Below, in pieces: positions 9,359-19,408 of a stretch of DNA of 51,808 nt. Source of the stretch: Alphaproteobacteria bacterium (GTDB lineage: Bacteria > Pseudomonadota > Alphaproteobacteria > UBA11136); NCBI GenBank assembly GCA_016776635.1, contig JADHSZ010000009.1, positions 1 to 51,808 on the forward strand, written 5' to 3'. Below the pieces are notes generated by a model that had not been told where the DNA came from, ran no database searches, and saw nothing but the letters and a program-made list of their open reading frames with translations. The translations under genes and the position numbers were made by a program. Numbering within the stretch: the first letter of the stretch is position 1; each line of letters starts with the position of its first letter.

Positions 9359-10015
9359 TCAGGATTCTTCGGTTGGATTAAGCATGGCATCAGCGGAAGC
9401 AATTGCGCCATCAATTTTCACCGTCTCCTCAACCACGCGCACCCGGCCCTCGGCGATCAGGCGTAAGGCCAGGGGGTAGGCGCGGTGTTCCGCAGCCAAT
9501 ACCCGGGCAGCCAGATTATCTACCGTATCGCCGCTGTGTACAGGAACCGCGGCCTGGGCGATGACGGGGCCGTCATCCATTTCCGGGCGTACGAAATGGA
9601 TGGTACAGCCGGAAAAACTCACCCCTGACTGCAGAACCCGGGCATGGGTGTTGAGACCCTTGAAGGAGGGCAACAGCGAGGGGTGGATGTTGATGATGCG
9701 GTCGCGCCATTTATTGACCAGTTCCTCACTCAGGATGCGCATAAATCCGGCAAGGCAGACCAGTTCCACTTTGTGGTCGCTGAGCACCGAATCAAGAACC
9801 GCGTCAAATTCAGCACGTTTTGGAAACCCACTCTGGTCGATGACATGGGTGGCGAGACCGGCCTCTTTTGCGTATTCCAATCCAGGCGCATCCGGATTGT
9901 TGGAGAGCACAAGAACCACTTCGGCGGGAAATCCCGGCTTGTTACAGGCGGCGACCAGCGCCTCCATATTGCTTCCGCGCCCGGAAATCAGGATTGCAGC
10001 CTTCAAATTTGCCAC
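9359..10015 (-). CDS. purN: Phosphoribosylglycinamide formyltransferase PurN
   Basis: A 218-residue enzyme of purine synthesis that formylates GAR with 10-formyltetrahydrofolate. The glycine-rich opening [19 protein letters not shown], the folate/GAR segment [12 protein letters not shown], the catalytic [13 protein letters not shown] (Asn and His) and MDDGPVIAQ (catalytic Asp) are all present. GTG 10015 is chosen because it gives [16 protein letters not shown] directly; longer readings extend into purM in another frame. The start lies inside the purM 3-prime end (13-base overlap), so the two are translated from one transcript. The stop is 118 bases from the small CoxIV gene start, with nothing recognisable between. 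Confidence 0.95.
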   Translation of the reverse strand: MANLKAAILISGRGSNMEALVAACNKPGFPAEVVLVLSNNPDAPGLEYAKEAGLATHVIDQSGFPKRAEFDAVLDSVLSDHKVELVCLAGFMRILSEELVNKWRDRIINIHPSLLPSFKGLNTHARVLQSGVSFSGCTIHFVRPEMDDGPVIAQAAVPVHSGDTVDNLAARVLAAEHRAYPLALRLIAEGRVRVVEETVKIDGAIASADAMLNPTEES

Positions 10016-11130
10016 GATTTTTCCATCCCCGACAGCTCGACACGGGCCGCGCCTTCTTGGCAGGTTATCACCTGCCCGATGGTCCAGACTGTCTCGCCGT
10101 CCGCGCTCAGAGCTTGGCTCACCTCGGCGGCATGGTCGGCGGCGACCATAACCGCCATGCCAATACCGCAATTGAAAGTACGGGCAATTTCCTCCACGGC
10201 AATTGGCCCGATGGCAGCAAGCCAGGCAAAGACATCTCCGAAGGGCCATGCATCGGCATCTATGGCAACGCCGAGTCCCGCAGGCAGTACGCGTGGGATG
10301 TTTTCGGTAAACCCACCGCCGGTGATATGGGCCATAGCCTTGATCATGCCCTTACGGACAAGAGGGAGACAGCTTTTCACATAGATACGAGTGGGCGCCA
10401 GCAAGGCTTCGCCGAGTGTCTCTGTGGGCCGGAACGGGGCCGGGTCGTCGTAGGAAATACCGTTCTCCGACACCAGTTTCCGCACAAGGGAGAATCCATT
10501 GGCATGAAGTCCGCTGGAGGCCAGGCCCAGGACCACATCCCCTTCGGCCACGTCTTCCCCGGTCAGAATCTTCCCGCGTTCGGCCGCGCCTACGGAAAAC
10601 CCCGCCAGATCATAGTCTCCTCCCGAGTACATGCCGGGCATTTCCGCCGTTTCGCCGCCGATCAGGGCACAGCCGGCAAGGTGGCAACCCTCGGCAATTC
10701 CGGCAATAACATCCTTTGCCACGCCCGCGTCGAGCCCGCCGCAGGCGTAGTAGTCGAGAAAAAACAGAGGTTCGGCGCCCTGCACCAGCAGATCGTTGAC
10801 GCACATGGCGACGAGGTCAATGCCCACGCCGCGATGGCGGCCGGTTGCAATAGCCACCTGAAGCTTGGTGCCGACGCCATCAGTGGCGGCAACCAGAATA
10901 GGGTCGTCGTACCCGGTGGCGGCAAGATCGAAAATGGCGCCAAATCCCCCCAGCTTTCCATCGGCGCCGGGCCGGGAGGTGCCCCGCGCCAGGGGCTTGA
11001 TGGCCTCTACCAAGGCATTTCCGGCGGTGATATCTACCCCCGCATCCTTATAAGTCTGGCTGCTTATGGTGTCCTCACGCGTGATAAAGTATAAGGCTAG
11101 GGTTTGTAGGGAACCTTGACGTTTGAACAT
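10003..11130 (-). CDS. purM: Phosphoribosylformylglycinamidine cyclo-ligase (AIR synthetase) PurM
   Basis: A 375-residue ATP-dependent enzyme that closes the imidazole ring to give AIR. The family patterns [71 protein letters not shown] and [14 protein letters not shown] are intact. The only in-frame ATG is 11130, which adds about 22 residues before the normal PurM start; no GTG or TTG lies between, so either the extension is real or an ATA near SSQTYK is used. The divergent neighbour begins only 22 bases away. purM-purN is a standard pair. Confidence 0.94.
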   Translation of the reverse strand: MFKRQGSLQTLALYFITREDTISSQTYKDAGVDITAGNALVEAIKPLARGTSRPGADGKLGGFGAIFDLAATGYDDPILVAATDGVGTKLQVAIATGRHRGVGIDLVAMCVNDLLVQGAEPLFFLDYYACGGLDAGVAKDVIAGIAEGCHLAGCALIGGETAEMPGMYSGGDYDLAGFSVGAAERGKILTGEDVAEGDVVLGLASSGLHANGFSLVRKLVSENGISYDDPAPFRPTETLGEALLAPTRIYVKSCLPLVRKGMIKAMAHITGGGFTENIPRVLPAGLGVAIDADAWPFGDVFAWLAAIGPIAVEEIARTFNCGIGMAVMVAADHAAEVSQALSADGETVWTIGQVITCQEGAARVELSGMEKSWQI

Positions 11131-11152
11131 ACTTTATCCTTCACGCTTTGCA

Positions 11153-12307
11153 ATGATCCTGGCCAGCGGCCTGTCACGGGGACTCTGCCTCCCTTGGGTT
11201 AGCCCGCGTTTCCGCGTGGTGATCCTGGCGGCTCTTCTGTTCCCGGTAGTTCTTGCGGTTCCCGTGCATACGAGCGAAGCGCTGGCCTCGGATGTGTTCA
11301 GTCTCCGCGATGTGGCGGTTGACGTAACGGCGGGGTCCGCCACCCTTGCCCGCAAGGCTGCCCTTGCCAACGGCCAACGCAAGGCTTTTCGCACCCTACT
11401 GGAACGCCTGACGTTGCGAACCGACCACGGTGATCTTCCTGCCCTTGCCGATGCCGGTATCGCCGAACTCGTCAGTGGCATTGAGGTCAGCGATGAAAAG
11501 ACATCTTCGGTTCGTTATCTGGCGAAAATCACTTATCGATTCAAACCCGACGCGATCCGGGAACTCTTAAGTCAGGAAGGGCTCCCTTTTGCCGAGACAA
11601 GAAGCAAGCCAGTCTTGGTTATTCCCGTCTATCAACTGGCTGGAACACAGCTGTTGTGGGATGATCCAAACCCCTGGCGGGAGGCATGGGTCGGGTATCA
11701 GCACCGGGAATCCCTTATTCCGTTTATTGTTCCAAAGGGAGATTTGGCTGATGTGGCCGATATTGGTCCGGTTCAGGCCATGGCGGCGACACGCAAGCGG
11801 CTTGATACCATTGCCCGCCGCTATGGCGCCACGGATACGCTGGTGGCGGTGGCCACCCTGACCACGGATCCGGCGGCCGGCCGCTCCGGTCTCGATGTTT
11901 CCGTCAGCAGATTCGGCCCGGCGATCCAGGAATACACCAACATATTCAGTTTTACAGGCAGCCGCGGTGAAACCGTGGATACCCTGTTAAACCGCGCGGT
12001 CGAGGGGGTGGCCATTCAGGTGGAGGAGAACTGGAAGCGCGATAACCTGATGCAGCTTGACAGTCGTCAGGAATCCCTGATTGTCTCGGTTCCCATAACC
12101 GGAATCAAATACTGGACGGATGTCAGCAAACGTCTCGATTCCATCGCCTTTATTCGCAGGAAAGATGTGTTGTCCCTGACGCGAAGTGAAGTGATCGTGG
12201 GTCTGTATTTCGTGGGCTCCACGACCCAGTTGAAGCTGGCATTGGCCCAGAGTGATCTGAATTTGAGTCAGGGAGATACTTCCTGGATGCTTCGTCTGGA
12301 ATTCTGA
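11153..12307 (+). CDS. DUF2066 domain protein, exported
   Basis: A protein of about 384 residues of unknown function. A basic then hydrophobic N-terminus (RFRVVILAALLFPVVLAVPVHTSEALA) looks like a signal peptide. The mature part opens with FSLRDVAVDVTAGSATLARKAALANGQRKAFRTLLERLT, the DUF2066 pattern, repeated in looser form around FAETRSKPVLVIPVYQL. The start is uncertain: ATG 11153 is used here, a TTG at 11123 overlaps the purM start, and GTG codons near 11217 would give a more ordinary signal peptide. It is first of a plus-strand run with the phosphatidyltransferase, the PerM-like permease and hdaA, a grouping often seen in alphaproteobacteria. I do not know its role. Confidence 0.8.
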   Translation: MILASGLSRGLCLPWVSPRFRVVILAALLFPVVLAVPVHTSEALASDVFSLRDVAVDVTAGSATLARKAALANGQRKAFRTLLERLTLRTDHGDLPALADAGIAELVSGIEVSDEKTSSVRYLAKITYRFKPDAIRELLSQEGLPFAETRSKPVLVIPVYQLAGTQLLWDDPNPWREAWVGYQHRESLIPFIVPKGDLADVADIGPVQAMAATRKRLDTIARRYGATDTLVAVATLTTDPAAGRSGLDVSVSRFGPAIQEYTNIFSFTGSRGETVDTLLNRAVEGVAIQVEENWKRDNLMQLDSRQESLIVSVPITGIKYWTDVSKRLDSIAFIRRKDVLSLTRSEVIVGLYFVGSTTQLKLALAQSDLNLSQGDTSWMLRLEF

Positions 12308-12329
12308 TTTCCAACAGAACGGCTAGTGT

Positions 12330-12881
12330 ATGCCTAGGCTGACTAATCTTCCCAATATCATCAGCATCGCGCGCCTGCTGTCGGTGCCTGTGGCGGTGTG
12401 GCTGATTGTTTCTGATCTGTATGCGGCGGCTTTCTGGCTGTTCATGATTGCCGGTTTGTCCGATGCTGTAGACGGATTCCTTGCCCGTCTGTTCAATGCG
12501 CAGACCCCGTTGGGAGCTTATATTGACCCTTTGGCGGACAAGATGCTGCTGGTGGGTGTTTATGTCACCCTTGGTCTCCAGGGCCTGCTTCCCGATTGGC
12601 TGGTAATTCTGGTGGTGTTCAGAGATTTGCTGATTATCGGCGGCGCGCTGTTGCTTTATACCATGTCGGATCGAAGTCTGAGCATGGCTCCGTTATGGGT
12701 CAGCAAGATTAACACCGTGGCCCAGATTGCCCTCGCGGGGATAGTCCTCGCCCGCTCGGCATTGTTATTCGATGATGGTGGAGTGGCCGAAATCCTGATC
12801 TATGTGGTAGCGGCGACCACCTTTATTTCGGGGATGGGTTATCTGGGACGATGGACAAGGGGCGTGACGGTAGACACATGA
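12330..12881 (+). CDS. CDP-alcohol phosphatidyltransferase family membrane protein
   Basis: A 183-residue integral membrane enzyme with about five hydrophobic segments. The active-site signature D-G-x2-A-R-x8-G-x3-D-x3-D is exact in AVDGFLARLFNAQTPLGAYIDPLADK, so the two metal sites are intact. N-terminal LTNLPNIISIARLLSVPVAVWL is typical of phosphatidylglycerophosphate synthase (PgsA), the likeliest activity. Many alphaproteobacteria have more than one CDP-alcohol transferase and the housekeeping pgsA is often elsewhere, so the substrate is left open. The ATG is 22 bases after the DUF2066 stop, and the stop overlaps the next start (ATGA). Confidence 0.85.
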   Translation: MPRLTNLPNIISIARLLSVPVAVWLIVSDLYAAAFWLFMIAGLSDAVDGFLARLFNAQTPLGAYIDPLADKMLLVGVYVTLGLQGLLPDWLVILVVFRDLLIIGGALLLYTMSDRSLSMAPLWVSKINTVAQIALAGIVLARSALLFDDGGVAEILIYVVAATTFISGMGYLGRWTRGVTVDT

Positions 12882-13948
12882 ACGAAAAAATAAATCGTCA
12901 GCTTTGGTTTTGGTCCGGTGGCATCATTGCCTTTGGACTTTTCCTCTATCTTCTCGGCGATATTCTTTTGCCTTTCGTGGTCGGCATGGCGGTGGCCTAT
13001 TTCCTCGACCCCGTGGTCGACGTCCTTGAAGAGCGCGGCATATCCCGGGGCCTTGCCGTTTTTGGCATCCTCGTCCTTTTCTTTGCGGTTGTTGTTTTAG
13101 GTCTGATTCTGCTCCTGCCGCTATTGCAGGAACAATTCATCGCGTTTCTTGACCGGCTACCCCATTACGTTGCCGTTTTACGTGAGATGGTGGCGCCCTA
13201 TCTCGAAATTATGCGCGACCGCCTCAAGGACGTGGATATGGAACGGCTGGGGGGCGGCGCCGGTCTTGTGTCATGGGCGGGAGGTATTGTCTCCAATTTG
13301 TGGAGCGGGGGGCTGGCGCTGCTCAACCTGCTGTCGCTTATTTTTATTATGCCGGTTGCCGCTTTTTATCTGCTCCGCGACTGGGACATAATCGTCGCCC
13401 ATATAGACGGCTGGCTGCCCCGCGACCATGTGGCCACGATCCGCACCCAGCTTGGGCTGATTGATGAAACCCTGTCGGGCTTTGTGCGCGGAGTTTTTCT
13501 GGTCTGTCTGGTTCTGGCGAGTTTCTACGGGTTCTTTCTGTCCGTAATCGGTCTTGAATTCGGACTTATGGTGGGAATCTTCAGCGGCCTTATTTCCTTT
13601 GTCCCCTATGTGGGGGCGGCTATCGGGTTTGTGATCGGCACGAGCATGGCCCTGATGCAGTTTTCTGAAATGCTGCCGGTGGTTCTGGTGGCCGCCACCT
13701 TCCTCACCGGCCAGACCGCGGAAAGTTACCTGCTTACGCCGAACCTCGTGGGTGACCGTATCGGCTTGCATCCGGCCTGGATCCTCTTTGCCCTGTTGGC
13801 CTTCGGGGCATTGTTCGGATTTGTAGGCGTCCTGCTGGCGGTTCCCCTGGCAGCGGTCATCGGCGTCTTGAGCCGGTTCGCCATCAACCGTTATCTGGAA
13901 AGCCCCTATTACCGGGGGGCGGGAAATGGAGGCGGGGGACAGGCATGA
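12878..13948 (+). CDS. AI-2E / PerM family transporter-like membrane protein
   Basis: A 356-residue polytopic protein. Pairs of hydrophobic helices lie at the N-terminus (WFWSGGIIAFGLFLYLLGDILLPFVVGMAVAYFLDPVVD), in the middle and at the C-terminus. The family signature GLISFVPYVGAAIGFVIGTS and the ending FGALFGFVGVLLAVPLAAVIGVL are clear. PerM/AI-2E proteins are putative exporters or permeases whose substrates are mostly unproven; a few members are sodium/proton antiporters. ATG 12878 is favoured because it overlaps the previous stop as ATGA; an ATG at 12851 is possible. The stop overlaps the hdaA start as ATGA as well, so these genes form a tight operon. Confidence 0.88.
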   Translation: MNEKINRQLWFWSGGIIAFGLFLYLLGDILLPFVVGMAVAYFLDPVVDVLEERGISRGLAVFGILVLFFAVVVLGLILLLPLLQEQFIAFLDRLPHYVAVLREMVAPYLEIMRDRLKDVDMERLGGGAGLVSWAGGIVSNLWSGGLALLNLLSLIFIMPVAAFYLLRDWDIIVAHIDGWLPRDHVATIRTQLGLIDETLSGFVRGVFLVCLVLASFYGFFLSVIGLEFGLMVGIFSGLISFVPYVGAAIGFVIGTSMALMQFSEMLPVVLVAATFLTGQTAESYLLTPNLVGDRIGLHPAWILFALLAFGALFGFVGVLLAVPLAAVIGVLSRFAINRYLESPYYRGAGNGGGGQA

Positions 13949-14640
13949 CGGCGCCCGGAATGTTAATGCGGGAGCAGTTGCCTCTGAATCTAGGTCACCG
14001 TCCGGCTCTGGGACAGGAGGATTTCCTCGTCGCTCCGTGTAACGAACAGGCCATAGCCTGGCTTGACCGTTGGCCGGAATGGGAGCCGCCGGGGCTCGTG
14101 ATTCATGGTCCGGCAGGCTGCGGCAAGACCCATCTCGCCCATGTCTGGCAGGCGCGCAGCCAGGCAGTGTTCCTTTCCCCGGAATCGTTGCAGGAAGATG
14201 AACCGCCGGAACTTCTCCGCGATAACAGCTCGGCCATTATCGAGAATGCCGACCGGGTTGTGGGGTCTGCTGCTCGGGAAAGAACCCTACTCCATCTTTA
14301 CAATATATTGGGAGAACGCCGGGGAAGCCTACTCCTGACGGCCGTGACGCCTGTTGCCGGGTGGCAGACGGAATTACCTGACCTGCGTTCCCGTATTGCC
14401 GCCTTGCCGGCGGTGGATGTGGGTGCGCCTGACGATCCTCTGATTGGCGCCGTGCTGGTGAAGATGTTCTCCGACCGTCAATTACGGGTGGGCCAGGATG
14501 TCATCGCCTATCTTTTGACACATATGGAAAGGTCTTTCTCGGCCGCGAGGCGTATTGTGGCCGCGCTCGATTCACGAGCGCTGGCGGCGAAACGGCGTAT
14601 TACTGTGCCTTTCGTCGCCGAGGTTCTGGACGGGCGTTAA
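13945..14640 (+). CDS. hdaA: DnaA-related regulatory inactivation protein HdaA
   Basis: A 231-residue DnaA paralogue containing the AAA+ core but no C-terminal DNA-binding domain. Near the N-terminus EQLPLNLG (residues 10-16) matches the beta-clamp-binding motif expected of Hda. The Walker A is HGPAGCGKTHLAHVW, and SSAIIENADRVV takes the place of the Walker B region. With the sliding clamp, Hda-type proteins stimulate ATP hydrolysis by DnaA and prevent re-initiation; in Caulobacter HdaA does this. Gene order after a PerM-like permease is the usual alphaproteobacterial context. The 3-prime end overlaps rnd by four bases, tail to tail. Confidence 0.9.
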   Translation: MTAPGMLMREQLPLNLGHRPALGQEDFLVAPCNEQAIAWLDRWPEWEPPGLVIHGPAGCGKTHLAHVWQARSQAVFLSPESLQEDEPPELLRDNSSAIIENADRVVGSAARERTLLHLYNILGERRGSLLLTAVTPVAGWQTELPDLRSRIAALPAVDVGAPDDPLIGAVLVKMFSDRQLRVGQDVIAYLLTHMERSFSAARRIVAALDSRALAAKRRITVPFVAEVLDGR

Positions 14641-15788
14641 GAAAGTTTGACCAGGGCGACCTGATTTTTACCCGCGGTGAGGGCCAATTCTCCGCGTTTA
14701 AGCGCCAGCGCATCCTCGCCAAACAATTCCCTCCGCCAGCCATGCAGGGCGGGGACATCGGCCTGATCGTCGGCGGCGATCATCTCCAGGTCGGCGCTGT
14801 TGGCGATAAGTTTTTGGGCTACGCCATGAGCCTCGCTCTTGGTTTTAAGCAGAACCTTGAGGAGTTCCACCACTGGCTTCAGGCCGGGGGGGAGGTGATG
14901 TTTCGCCGGAGGTTGGGGGCAGTCCTTGGGGTCGCGCGCTTTACCCTTTGCCACTGCGGCGAGAACGGCCCGGCCCAGCGAGGTGCCGGCCTGTTTGCGG
15001 GGAAAGCCGCGTCCATGATCCAGTTCCTGTTCGGTTTGCGGTGCCAGACTCGCCAGTTCCACAAGCACGTCATCGCGAAGGACATGATTTCTCGGTACGT
15101 CCCGTGACCGGGCCTCTTTTTCACGCCACGCAGCCAACTCCTGGAGGATAGCCAGGAACCTGGGCTTGGCGTTGCGGAATTTAAGCCGCCGCCAGGACTC
15201 CATCAGGTCAACCTCATAGGATCCCGGATCCGTAATAACCGCCATTTCTTCTTCCACCCATCCCTCGCGTTCGTTCTCATGGAGGAGGGCGGCAATTTTC
15301 TCGTAGACCGGGCGTAAATGAATAACGTCGGCCAGGGCGTAGTCTATTTGTTTGCGCCTAAGGGGCCGGCGCGACCAGTCCGTAAAGCGCTGGGACTTGT
15401 CGACGCGCTCTCCGACCAGTTTTGCAACGATGGACTCAAAGCCGACGGAATCTCCAAAACCGCAAACCATGGCCGCCACCTGGGTATCGAACAGGGGGGC
15501 CGGAATACAACCCGAGAGATGAAAGAAAATCTCCACATCCTGCCGAGCCGCGTGAAACACCTTCAGTACGTCGGTATCGGCCATCAGGTCGTAGAGAGGC
15601 TCCAGATTCATACCCGGTGCCAGCGTATCTACGGCCACGGCCTGGTTTTCGGTGGCGATCTGGACAAGGCAAAGCCGGGAATAATAGGTTTTATCCCGGA
15701 TAAACTCGGTGTCGACGGCGATATAAGGCTCGTTCTTGGCGTCCTGGCAGAAAGCGGCCAGGGCGTCGGTGGTTTCCAGCAAAGTCAT
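14637..15788 (-). CDS. rnd: Ribonuclease D
   Basis: A 383-residue 3-prime exonuclease of the DEDD family. Exo motif I is IAVDTEFIRDKTYYSRLCLVQIA. Exo II lies around VLKVFHAARQDVEIFF, and exo III around IDYALADVIHLRPVYEKI with the DEDDy tyrosine. A helical HRDC-type region follows to the C-terminus. It trims tRNA and other structured RNA 3-prime ends. ATG 15788 is chosen because MTLLETTDALAAFCQ is the usual start; longer in-frame readings add 51 non-conserved residues. It converges on hdaA with a 4-base overlap and no visible terminator between them. Confidence 0.93.
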   Translation of the reverse strand: MTLLETTDALAAFCQDAKNEPYIAVDTEFIRDKTYYSRLCLVQIATENQAVAVDTLAPGMNLEPLYDLMADTDVLKVFHAARQDVEIFFHLSGCIPAPLFDTQVAAMVCGFGDSVGFESIVAKLVGERVDKSQRFTDWSRRPLRRKQIDYALADVIHLRPVYEKIAALLHENEREGWVEEEMAVITDPGSYEVDLMESWRRLKFRNAKPRFLAILQELAAWREKEARSRDVPRNHVLRDDVLVELASLAPQTEQELDHGRGFPRKQAGTSLGRAVLAAVAKGKARDPKDCPQPPAKHHLPPGLKPVVELLKVLLKTKSEAHGVAQKLIANSADLEMIAADDQADVPALHGWRRELFGEDALALKRGELALTAGKNQVALVKLS

Positions 15789-15975
15789 GGCGGCGGATAT
15801 ACACGGCTTTTCCCGCCAGCGAAAGCGTCGAGACGATCCCCAGTGAAAGCGCCAAGACTTTCCTGGAACTCCGGAGCCTCCATACATGGCTTGACAAGGG
15901 GGCTGATCCATGTGCTTTTTCGCCCGCCTGCCCATTATCATTGAAGGCAGGCAGGAACAGTCCGAGACGAGCGTC

Positions 15976-17850
15976 GTGAACGATCCTTCCCAGCATCCCT
16001 ACAGATCTCATACATGTGGTGAATTGCGCCCCGAGCATACGGGTTCGCATGCCCGCCTTTCGGGCTGGATTCACCGCAAGCGAGACCACGGCAATCTTCT
16101 TTTTGTCGATTTGCGCGACCATTATGGGCTGACCCAGTGTGTAATTGACGTTTCCAGCCCTCTGTTCGCGGCATCGGAACAGGTGAGGCCGGAAAGCGTC
16201 ATCACTGTCACTGGCAAGGTGGTGGATCGCGATGCGGAGACCGTGAACCCTAATCTGCCCACCGGCCAGGTGGAATTACGCATCGAAGAGATGGAAGTTC
16301 TCAGCGCGGCCGATATGCTGCCTTTCCAGGTAGCCGTGGACGACAATGCTCCCGAAGATCTGCGGCTTCGCCACCGCTTCATCGACCTCAGGCGTGAGCA
16401 TATCCATGATAATATGGTGCTGCGTTCCCAGGTTATCTCCAGCATCCGGCGGCGAATGGTGGAACAGGGGTTTACCGAATTCCAGACACCTATTCTGACC
16501 GCCAGCTCACCGGAAGGCGCCCGCGACTATCTTGTTCCCTCACGTCTCCATCCCGGAAAATTCTATGCCCTCCCACAGGCGCCACAACAGTTTAAACAGC
16601 TTCTCATGGTCGCCGGTTTCGACCGCTATTTCCAGATTTCCCCTTGTTTCCGGGACGAAGACGCCCGTGCCGACCGCTCTCCCGGCGAGTTCTACCAACT
16701 TGATCTGGAAATGTCTTTCGTCACCCAGGAGGATGTTTTCGCCGCCGTGGAACCGGTGATGACCGGGGTGTTTGAGGAATTCAGCGGCGAACGAAGCGTC
16801 ACCCAGGGCTCGTATCCGCGGATTCCCTTCGCCGAGTCCATGCTCAAATATGGCAGCGACAAGCCCGATTTGCGTAATCCACTTATCATTTCGGATGTCA
16901 CCGAATCCTTCCACGAATCTGGATTCGGTATATTCGCCAAGGCTATCGAGAGTGGCGCGGTGGTGCGCGCCATACCTGCGCCCGGCGCGGCCGCCCGGCC
17001 GCGCAGCTATTTCGACAAGCTCAATGACTGGGCCCGGGAAGAAGGTCAGGCAGGACTCGGCTACATCATCTTCGAAGACGGTGGGGGTAAGGGGCCGATT
17101 GCCAAGAATCTTGAGGCCGAGCGCGTGTCGGCCATTGCCAAGACCGTGGGGCTTGGCGACGGCGATGCCGTGTTCTTCGTCTGCGGCAAGGAACACGAGT
17201 CCGTGCCATTTGCCGGTGCCGTGCGCACCCAGGTTTGTGACGATCTTGATCTTCTGGAGAAGGATTGCTTCCGTTTTTGCTGGATTGTCGATTACCCCAT
17301 GTATGGATTGGACGAGACCACACACAAGCTCGGATTCAGCCACAACCCCTTTTCAATGCCCCAAGGCGGGCTTGAGGCTTTGGAAAATGAGGACCCGTTG
17401 ACCGTCAAGGCATGGCAGTACGATATCGTCTGCAACGGTGTGGAGCTGTCCAGCGGGGCCATTCGCAACCATTTGCCCGAGGTCATGTATAAGGCGTTTT
17501 CCATCGCCGGGTACAGCCGCGAGGATGTGGAGGAACAGTTCGGTGGGCTGCTTGCCGCCTTTAAATTTGGTGCGCCGCCCCATGGCGGTTCCGCCCCGGG
17601 AATTGACCGCATCGTCATGTTGCTGGCCGATGAGCCCAATATCCGGGAAGTTATCGCCTTCCCGATGAATCAACAGGCCCAGGATTTGCTCATGCAGGCC
17701 CCGGCGGAGGTGCCCATGGAACGTCTGCGTGAACTCCATATCAAACTTAACCTGCCCCCGGTGAAAAAAACCGGCGGGGAAAATGAGGTTGTAAATGACT
17801 GCGGCGATCAACCCAAGGGCAATAAAATGGAGAGCGACGGGAAGGAATAA
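15976..17850 (+). CDS. aspS: Aspartyl-tRNA synthetase
   Basis: A class II synthetase of about 624 residues. The anticodon-binding OB fold is at the N-terminus ([35 protein letters not shown]). Motif 2 is [25 protein letters not shown], the bacterial GAD insertion is in the middle, and motif 3 is [17 protein letters not shown] 15976 is preferred as it gives a near-standard N-terminus; ATG 15910 would add 22 unlikely residues. The C-terminus runs about 30 residues past the usual end ([10 protein letters not shown]) with a polar tail ending in ESDGKE. gatCAB also lies in this window, so the synthetase may be non-discriminating, charging tRNA-Asn as well; this needs a check for asnS in the genome. 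Confidence 0.94.
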   Translation: MNDPSQHPYRSHTCGELRPEHTGSHARLSGWIHRKRDHGNLLFVDLRDHYGLTQCVIDVSSPLFAASEQVRPESVITVTGKVVDRDAETVNPNLPTGQVELRIEEMEVLSAADMLPFQVAVDDNAPEDLRLRHRFIDLRREHIHDNMVLRSQVISSIRRRMVEQGFTEFQTPILTASSPEGARDYLVPSRLHPGKFYALPQAPQQFKQLLMVAGFDRYFQISPCFRDEDARADRSPGEFYQLDLEMSFVTQEDVFAAVEPVMTGVFEEFSGERSVTQGSYPRIPFAESMLKYGSDKPDLRNPLIISDVTESFHESGFGIFAKAIESGAVVRAIPAPGAAARPRSYFDKLNDWAREEGQAGLGYIIFEDGGGKGPIAKNLEAERVSAIAKTVGLGDGDAVFFVCGKEHESVPFAGAVRTQVCDDLDLLEKDCFRFCWIVDYPMYGLDETTHKLGFSHNPFSMPQGGLEALENEDPLTVKAWQYDIVCNGVELSSGAIRNHLPEVMYKAFSIAGYSREDVEEQFGGLLAAFKFGAPPHGGSAPGIDRIVMLLADEPNIREVIAFPMNQQAQDLLMQAPAEVPMERLRELHIKLNLPPVKKTGGENEVVNDCGDQPKGNKMESDGKE

Positions 17851-17987
17851 TTCTTTCCCGGCAGGCTTATGCCCTCTAAAACGGCTTTTTCTGGAGGGTT
17901 CGGAAGTTATCTCCACAGTGAAAAATCCCAATGGTTTTATATAGTTGCCTATAAAATTTGTTGTAATTTCTCTGAAGTTTCACTATC

Positions 17988-18003
17988 TTAATTTTCAATT
18001 AAC
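17988..18003 (+). promoter_or_regulatory. CtrA-type box TTAA-N7-TTAAC
   Basis: TTAA at 17988-17991, seven bases, then TTAAC at 17999-18003: a perfect match to the full CtrA recognition site known from Caulobacter and other alphaproteobacteria. It lies in the 235-base gap between aspS and the SPOR-domain lipoprotein, about 83 bases before the latter start. DivK and PleD in the same window fit a CtrA network. Regulation itself is inferred. Confidence 0.6.
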
Positions 18004-18085
18004 GCCTGATCCTACTGAAGTGAGTCAAAAAAGCTGGATCGGGAATTAGACAGCCGCCGCAAAGGCGGAACATGGGGAAGAGAAT

Positions 18086-19288
18086 TTGTTGTCTGGCAAG
18101 CCTGTCTTTAAAGGGCTGTTCATAGCCATATTCCCCCTGCTGCTTGCGGGGTGTGCGCCTCCCGCTGTCCAGATTGCTTCCTGGGTGGTGGATGGGATTC
18201 TGTACGTCACCACCGGTAAAAGCGCGCCCGATCATGCCATTTCCGTCGCCATGAAAAAGGACTGCGCCATGTGGCGCGTGGTCAGGGGTGTGGAGATTTG
18301 CTCCGACCTTGCTCCGGCCGAAAGTGACGACATCCTGGTGGCGATGGGTGGTGACGAAACCCTGTCCCAGGATGATCTGGACGCTATCGCCGAACGACTC
18401 TCCACGATCGAGACGGCGGCAGGTGGCGAGATGGCCCCTGAATCCTCTCAAACACCTGAATATCGTGGTGTTCAAACCGCCAGTCTTTCCTTCGGAAGAA
18501 CCGTTCTTTCCCCCCGCAAGAAGTACTATGACCTCTCTGCGGGTATGGAAGCCACGACTACGGATACCACCACAGCGGAAGCTGTTGACGGCCTCCCCGC
18601 GCAAGCGGCCACTGAATCAGCTGACGATATCGGAGGTGATTTTGTATCCCCGATCGTTACGGCCGTCATGTCTTTCGGCAGGCCGGTGGCTTTCGCTGAT
18701 GGGTTTATCCAGTCCCTGAGAAATAGAAACAGGTTGGGATCGACACCCATCCCGGCGACCCAGCCCTTTGGCCGTCCGGTACATAGTGATTTTTCAAAGC
18801 TTCCCGAGCCCGCGCCTGAACCTGCGATCGGTCCTGTTCCCGAACGGGCCAAGCTGCCGGGCGTGAACACGTCTTCCCGTGATTCTTCTGGCAACGGAAT
18901 TCGCCAGATGGCGGCTTTGTCCATCGCCGACGATTCCCTGTTCTCCGTTACCAGCATTACCAAAAAGGCCCCTGCCGTTTCTCCGAAGATTTCAACGGTG
19001 ATCCCTGCTATCAAGCCGGCCCCCGCCGTCCCGTCCCGATATCTTGTGCTCGGCAGTTTCCGCAGCCGGGACAACGCCGATGCCTTCTCCAAGAAACTTG
19101 GGGCATTCAGGGCATTTGTCGTTACCGCCCAACTGCGGGGCGGCACCCATTACCGTGTTCTGGCGGCTCCGTCCTCTGGGGAAAGCCTTGAGGGCCTGAA
19201 GAGCCGTTATGGCCAGGCTACGGGAGTAAAGGGCTGGGTAGTGACGCTCTCGGAGCCCGTGTCATCCAAAACGGCGGCTTTACGCTAG
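18086..19288 (+). CDS. SPOR-domain lipoprotein, putative cell-division envelope protein
   Basis: A 400-residue protein with a lipoprotein signal: FIAIFPLLLAGC puts the lipobox cysteine near residue 23. The long middle is polar, low in conservation and rich in Pro, Ser and Ala, with the phrase SFGRP/PFGRP recurring around 18490, 18670 and 18770. The C-terminal 75 residues (SRYLVLGSFRSRDNADAFSKKL, HYRVLAAP, GVKGWVVTL) form a SPOR domain, which binds denuded septal peptidoglycan. The start is TTG at 18086 with GGGGAAGAG nine bases upstream; no ATG is available in frame. A CtrA box lies upstream. A role at the division site is inferred from the domain; the protein as a whole is not one I recognise by name. 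Confidence 0.82.
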   Translation: MLSGKPVFKGLFIAIFPLLLAGCAPPAVQIASWVVDGILYVTTGKSAPDHAISVAMKKDCAMWRVVRGVEICSDLAPAESDDILVAMGGDETLSQDDLDAIAERLSTIETAAGGEMAPESSQTPEYRGVQTASLSFGRTVLSPRKKYYDLSAGMEATTTDTTTAEAVDGLPAQAATESADDIGGDFVSPIVTAVMSFGRPVAFADGFIQSLRNRNRLGSTPIPATQPFGRPVHSDFSKLPEPAPEPAIGPVPERAKLPGVNTSSRDSSGNGIRQMAALSIADDSLFSVTSITKKAPAVSPKISTVIPAIKPAPAVPSRYLVLGSFRSRDNADAFSKKLGAFRAFVVTAQLRGGTHYRVLAAPSSGESLEGLKSRYGQATGVKGWVVTLSEPVSSKTAALR

Positions 19289-19408
19289 CTGATTACCGGT
19301 TTTTTTCGTTTTCTTCCGTCCGGGTGGTCGTCAGACTGCCCGGTCGTGTTTTGTTGTGGCATGATGTGTTTGAAAACCATTCATCGTATTAGGCATTAGA
19401 GAAGGACC

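Noticed and set aside
15891..15919. TTGACA before aspS as a promoter
   Set aside because: The -35 is perfect but 17 bases downstream reads GCTTTT, which does not resemble a -10.
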